Shown here piece after piece: positions 58,921-64,000 of a DNA stretch of 64,000 nucleotides. Both the position numbers and the translations under genes were made by a program. The stretch is from contig JACEEZ010013404.1 in assembly GCA_016584305.1 (NCBI GenBank), positions 193,501 to 257,500 of the forward strand. The letters are read 5' to 3'. The notes below the pieces were generated by a model. That model had not been told where the DNA came from. It searched no databases and saw nothing but the letters and a program-made list of their open reading frames with translations. Each line of letters starts with the position of its first letter. Position 1 is the stretch's first letter. Source of the DNA: Chionoecetes opilio (lineage: Eukaryota; Arthropoda; Malacostraca; Decapoda; Majidae).

Positions 58921-61900
58921 AAATTTCTTCAAATGCCCCCTGGTTTAGCAAAAACGGGGCCCCCCTTTGGAAATCGTCCCCCGGGCCTTTTTTAACCTAA
59001 AAACTCTACAAAACTTAACACAAAAATATCATAAACCTTTTTCCTTAACCCAACCCAAACCCAAAAAAATAACTTAAAATAACTTAACCTAAACCCAAAA
59101 AAATATGTTGGCCGGTGTTGAGCTAAAAAACCCGGGGCCCCATTTCCGGAAAAGGGCCGATTTTTTTTCAAAAACCGCCAGAAAAGTTTCATAATACTTG
59201 CCGAAAAAATTAGCCTTCCCGCTTAATATTTCCCTGAATATACAGGGGGACGTTCCCAAAGGGTTTTACGTTTTTGCGCCCGAAACCTAGGTTTGGTCCC
59301 CCGTTTCCCAAAATTTGCATTATGGATCCCCTGGCCCGCGCCGTAACCCAGGGTGTCGTATCCGTGGCCGCGGCCGGGGGACCCCTGTTATAGTGAAAGA
59401 GGAAAGCGCGTTTTGCTTGGGGGCAGGGAAAAACACACGGGGGGGCCCAACACCCCAAATTCCCGAATACGTGAAAATTGTGTGCAAGGGTAGTATAACT
59501 TTAAAAAATCCTTGTTGTGTGTGTGCGTTTTGGGACGTCAGACATTTGAAAACCCCCCCCAAATGCATCATTTTAAACGGCCAAACTTGGTTTTGATGAA
59601 ACTATACGTTTTTTTATTCAAAAAAAGTCACCGTTTTATAATTTTTAAAATATTAGGTTTGCCCCAAAATGAATTTATTAAAGTTAGGTATTGTATTTAA
59701 AAAATGATATAGATGGAGTCAACGATGCAATAAAACCCCCATCACATTTCAAAAAGGCAAGCATGAAATGGGTCTATAATACACAAAAAAACATAAAATT
59801 TTAGTGATTTCAACTTTTTAATTTTTTTGTTTGTTGAAAGTCTTGTCGCTTTAAATTTTACTCCCGTAGGGAGTTAAAAGGGGGCTCCCCCACCACCCTT
59901 TTGGCTCGCGGGCCCGTAGCAAGTGAGAAAAAAGGTTTGAGCCCACCCGTAGAGGCGCTTTCGAGGGAAAAGTCCCCTAAAGGGGAAACTTACCGTCCGT
60001 AACTTTTCGAGCATCCCCCCCTGGACTGTTAAAGAACAATGTTTTTGAAATTTCGGGGGTGCATACGGCCCGCGGCCCGCCCGACAAAGAGTATGTAGTC
60101 TTGGACTATTCATATAACTGGTTTATCATATATATGATATACGTAATCTTTGTAATGTTTGCTATTATTAAATAAAAAGCAGAAAAAGCACGCAAAAGAA
60201 ATTCTTACGAGCTGAAGAAATATGCTGAACTTAATTCACTTCAACTCTTCGCCTTTTTAAAACTTTCGGTCAATTTTTTATCAAAAGGGTATCAATAGAA
60301 GCGAAATTTTTATTAGCTTTCCATTGATGATTTCGTTTTCTGAAAAATGAATTAGAAAAATGCATAATTAGCATTACATAATAAAAAATCTAAATCGGGT
60401 TTTTTCCCGATTAAAGAGGTTATTTATTTATTTTGTTACCGCAAATTTATACAGGTGCTAATTCATTTATCGAAAAAGAATAAAAGTAAAAAAATAAAAC
60501 AATCGGGAAAAATTACCGATTTATGATTTTATTTTTTTTATTTAAAAGCTAAATTTTTGCAGGGGTTTTAATTCATTTATCCGAAACGAAATAATCAAAG
60601 GAAAAAACTAAAAAAATTGCGCTTTTCTTGGGACTCTTCATGATAAATTAATCGCAAATTTTAAATGGGGAAGATTAAGTGAAAATTAATTCTGCATATT
60701 TCTTCAGAGTTCAAGGATTTCTTTAGCGTGTTTTACTGTTTTTTTATTTGATAATATTATAGAACAAAAAACAAAGACTACAGTATATCAAATACTGAAA
60801 ACCATCTATATGCCCGTGTAAATTATATATATATAAATCCGGGGCTCCCCGATTTTCAGGCCCCTTGTGCGACAGGCCCGATATTCCGTGCGCAGTCCGG
60901 GTTTTAAGTGGTCTAGGTATAGCTTTTGTATTAAATAATTCTGATTGGATAATTTTTGTGAAGACGTGATAGGTTTCAGTTATCCTAGATTTAAAGGGTA
61001 GTTTGATAATATCGTGTAAGAGTACAACATCATGGGGGCCGGAGCATCGTCGTGCCGCAGAGGGGCCAGAGTATCAGGGTTTTCCTATCAGTGAAGCGCT
61101 ATTTATTAATAAAGTCTGGCTGCCGCGCACCCTATGGGCGGCGCTTTTCGCGAAAAGGAGAGAGAGAGGAGAGAGAGAAGAAAAGGAAAAGGGGAGAGGG
61201 GGGGAAAAAAGGAGAAGAAAAGAGAAGAGGGAAAAGGAGAGAGAGGGGAGGAAAAAAAAAAAACTAAAGGGGGTAAGTTTCCCTATCCCTTTCCCAAAAC
61301 CTTCCCCGGGATACTCTGATACCATAAAAATGATGGTTGATGGCGCCGAGCCACTACCGGTTGTGTCACTGTCCCCCCCTACCCAAAGCTCTAGTGAAAA
61401 CCTGTGGGTGACTGCGAGTGGGGGAATACGTCTGTCTCCCTCACTTTTTATTCTTTCTTCCGGGGAGAAAAACCCGAGGACTGTCACGGTGCATGAAGCC
61501 TTTTAATGCCTGAAAAACGACCGTGAGCCTCCCCGGGGCCAAAACCTTTCTTTTTCTCTGTGCGGGATGGACTTATCAAAAGGATGGGGTCCTTGCCCCA
61601 CCTGCCCGACATTCAGGGACGTCCCCAAAAGTCTGGCCCTTTCCTGTAATTTGTTCTTGGGCGTTAAAAAAGGGGGCAAGAAACAAGAGACACTTTTCTG
61701 CTCGCCATGCCACCTGACAAAGCACAGAGACAGAGGATCCTCATCCCCCGGGTGATAAACCCGACGACACAGACACAAGGATTCATCCCCCCTTTATAAC
61801 TCCGACCGGAAGACGAGTAAAAAGTCACCACCCCCGAGACGGCGTTATATAGTGATTTGGTTTATGCCTTTCTGTTTTTGTATACTTTATGACGAAAAGG

Positions 61901-61937
61901 AAAACTGCCCCGGCTGCCAACAGCCAATAAAAGGGCA

Positions 61938-62519
61938 GTGTTGTGGCGCGACAACAGGAAAACTAAGAAAAAATGCCCCTCTCCCTCGGTACGCTCCCCG
62001 TGCAGGAGCAAGAAACGGGGGTGGCCCCCCCTCACCGCCTGCAGGAGGTCCAGGACAGCTTGGCCGTACCGGGCGACCCTGCAGGGCTGGGGGGAGCAGC
62101 ATCAGCATTTTGAGGAAAATGTCATGATGCTCAAGGGCTCATGCGGCAGCAGGAATCCAGGTGGCGCCAAGAAGAAGGCGGTACAGCAAGAAGAGCAGCA
62201 GCTGCGTGCCGTGCTGGGAACCCTGCGTCAAGTCAACACTGAACGGGATGCTCTTGCAGTGGTTGCTGATGCTGTTCGTGCCACTTACGAGGCGGAGCAG
62301 AGGATGGAGGAGTGCAGTGCCATGTTCCCGACACACAGACAGTCATCGCCGCCAGGAAAGGTCAGTGGTCTCGTGATGCGGCGAATGTCAGCATTAAAGA
62401 AATTCACAGAGGCTGATGAGGATCTCAGACTTGGTGTTTCACATTATGTGGATGGGAATGTGAATGTTAACTTAAACAACATTCTTGTAGATGTGAATGT
62501 CTTCATACATATAGTATAG
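61938..62519 (+). CDS. hypothetical coiled-coil-like ORF
   Basis: The frame is open for 193 codons. The first third is basic and Arg/Pro-rich, lying in the low-quality region, and is probably not real. From about 62165 it reads like coding sequence: KKAVQQEEQQLRAVLGTLRQ, DALAVVADAVRATYEAEQRM and VMRRMSALKKFTEADEDLRL, with heptad-like Leu/Ala/Val spacing. A donor-like AAG/GTCAGT at about 62360 may end an exon there. I do not recognise the family. Confidence 0.35.
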   Translation: MLWRDNRKTKKKCPSPSVRSPCRSKKRGWPPLTACRRSRTAWPYRATLQGWGEQHQHFEENVMMLKGSCGSRNPGGAKKKAVQQEEQQLRAVLGTLRQVNTERDALAVVADAVRATYEAEQRMEECSAMFPTHRQSSPPGKVSGLVMRRMSALKKFTEADEDLRLGVSHYVDGNVNVNLNNILVDVNVFIHIV

Positions 62520-62770
62520 GCTATATAGTGGCGCACTGCATTGGGGTTTCCCTCTGACTAGCTCTATGCCATATAACTCAACGTATCCATTTACAAGGTG
62601 TACTAGGTGAGTAGGTGTTAACGGTGCGGACCGCGTGAAGGTGAGTTGGGCTTGGCTACCTAGGAGTGGTTCCCCTCGCAGCCTAGTTGCTTGCCCTTCT
62701 TCCCAGATACCCGGACGGGTAACTTTCTGTGCTAATCTCTTGCTCCTCGCACCTCTGTGAAATCTCATCA

Positions 62771-62813
62771 GTTACTATATAATATATATAATATATATAT
62801 ATAGAATATAATA

Positions 62814-62857
<44 letters not shown>

Positions 62858-62865
62858 TATATAAA
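62771..62865. repeat. (TA)n microsatellite
   Basis: About 95 bp of TA dinucleotides with AATA interruptions, followed by a short (GA)n. Confidence 0.9.
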
Positions 62866-63229
62866 AGAAAGAGAGAGAGAATATCAACCTACATTATAGC
62901 TGTATTTATTTAATCGTGACATACAAGGCCTTTGCTATATTCGTGTAGTTTTGTCTTCATATCTATATAGTCTATATTTAACTGTGTGTGTGTGTGTTGG
63001 AGTTCTTACTCAGTGTCACCACTTCATTCAATCACTGAGTAAATCATGTTATGTGATATGCTCTTACATTTACTCTAAGAAGTATTCAATGTATCGCGTT
63101 TCCTCATTTTAAAACGATGAGTTGTTGTGCCATGGAGACGTAGGAGGTGGCTGGTCGTCCCTCATGTTGGAAACCACGATCAGAGCGAGGAAAAAGCTTG
63201 CTGCCCTGATCCCTTTTTTGGTGTTTCAG

Positions 63230-63340
63230 ATGCTATTGGTATCGAGGGTGGTCGTGGAGGACAATACTACGGTACTGAAAGCGAGCCCGACAACCATCAT
63301 CTCCGACAGACTCCAGACTCTTCTTGCACCGACCCTGAAG
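63230..63340 (+). CDS. possible internal exon, unknown product
   Basis: A 111-base segment lies between a good acceptor (CCCTTTTTTGGTGTTTCAG) and a donor (AAG/GTGAAT). One frame gives DAIGIEGGRGGQYYGTESEP then DNHHLRQTPDSSCTDPEG, acidic and hydrophilic. The length is a multiple of three. No family is recognised, and a link to the coiled-coil-like ORF at 62.2 kb on the same strand is only a guess. Confidence 0.35.
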
Positions 63341-63558
63341 GTGAATAATTCATCCTGCATGTACAGTATTCTGGGACGGATTGCCTGATTGATTGTTTAT
63401 TGCCATGATATACATTCCTTCTAAATTCCTAGGAAATATTTGAACCTCATTCAGTTATATTTCTTTAAAGACAAATAAACTACCAAAAAAATGAACAAAG
63501 TTTTCTTAGCAAGGCGTGTAACATAATATTATATTATGTCTATACTCGCATGGAAGAA

Positions 63559-64000
63559 TAGTTCAACGATCACTTCCCTCAACACCCCTGCCATAGGCTG
63601 TTCAACGATCACTTCCCTCAACACCCCTGCCATAGGCTGTTCAACGATCACTTCCCTCAACACCCCTGCCATAGGCTGTTCAACGCTCACTTCCCTCAAC
63701 ACCTCTGCCATAGGCTGTTCAACGATCACTTCCCTCAACACCCCTGCCATAGGCTATTCAACGATCACTTCCCTCAACACCCCTGCCATAGGCTGTTCAA
63801 CGATCACTTCCCTCAACACCCCTGCCATAGGCTGTTCAACGATCACTTCCCTCAACACCCCTGCCATAGGCTGTTCACGATCACTTCCCTCAACCCCGCC
63901 ATAGGCGTTAACGATCATTCCTCAACACCCCTGCCATAGGCTGTTCAACGATCACTTCCCTCAACACCCCTGCCATAGGCTGTTCAACGATCACTTCAAC
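63559..64000. repeat. 39-bp minisatellite, running off the window
   Basis: Units start CTGTTCAACGATCACTTCCC and end TCAACACCCCTGCCATAGG, about eleven and a half in view. Two units near 63880-63930 carry deletions. Because 39 is a multiple of three, both strands give clean 13-residue repeats, but no start or flanking exon supports a gene. Confidence 0.95.

Larger units (their letters stand above)
54750..61900. other. homopolymer-rich, possibly poorly polished region
   Basis: G and C runs of five to ten bases and A/T runs are far more frequent than elsewhere. The embedded SINE at 58722 differs from its relatives mostly by homopolymer-making changes. Frames called here are unreliable. Sub-stretches include GA-rich 61137-61262 and AT-rich 59600-60850. 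Confidence 0.5.

Overview
The window looks like repeat-saturated nuclear DNA of an arthropod, most likely a decapod crustacean (crab or shrimp). The basis is a chitin-binding cuticle-type gene with arthropod core-promoter spacing, LINE protein ends of a kind I associate with decapod genomes, tRNA-derived SINEs, and a very heavy load of (CT)n/(GA)n, (CA)n, GGAA, ATTC, TAC and TTA microsatellites. The species assignment is inference. There are no operons, rRNA genes or CRISPR arrays. Most long open frames are microsatellites read as protein.

Layout. 0-13 kb is AT-rich or simple-sequence DNA with a Harbinger-type MITE (1312-1494), piggyBac-type MITEs bounded by TTAA, a near-perfect 258-bp inverted repeat (6024-6608) and a large tandem duplication of microsatellite-rich DNA (8.25-12.17 kb). 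12.6-17.8 kb holds SINEs, a broken PIF/Harbinger transposon (MADF accessory gene, TATA box, convergent transposase) invaded by a Helitron, and an inverted SINE pair. 18.8-24.8 kb holds the best candidate host gene: a minus-strand CBM14 chitin-binding protein with TATA box, initiator, signal-peptide exon and a long Ser/Thr/Pro/His-rich tail, broken by three apparent frame changes and one stop. 25.5-29.3 kb is a 1-kb tandem duplication plus a 1.4-kb ATTC array. 30.5-37.7 kb is a graveyard of retroelements (jockey-like, CR1/RTE-like, Ty3/mdg4 pol, LINE RNase H, env-like) with a THAP domain and a hAT transposase fragment. 37.9-40.1 kb is an array of three non-autonomous Helitrons, each carrying a roughly 33-bp minisatellite. 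42-54 kb has TIR elements, two hAT MITEs with perfect 8-bp target duplications, a 35-bp minisatellite of about 38 copies, a Helitron inserted precisely in a LINE tail, and SINE duplications. About 54.7-62 kb shows excess G/C and A/T homopolymers and may be poorly polished sequence. 62-64 kb has a possible exon pair and a 39-bp minisatellite running off the end.

The only coherent multi-gene unit is the Harbinger element, whose MADF protein would be the DNA-binding partner of its DDE nuclease. Everything else is single host exons or independent mobile elements, many nested. I found no convincing new multi-gene system. The most unusual structures are the Helitron/minisatellite array and the long near-perfect palindrome.
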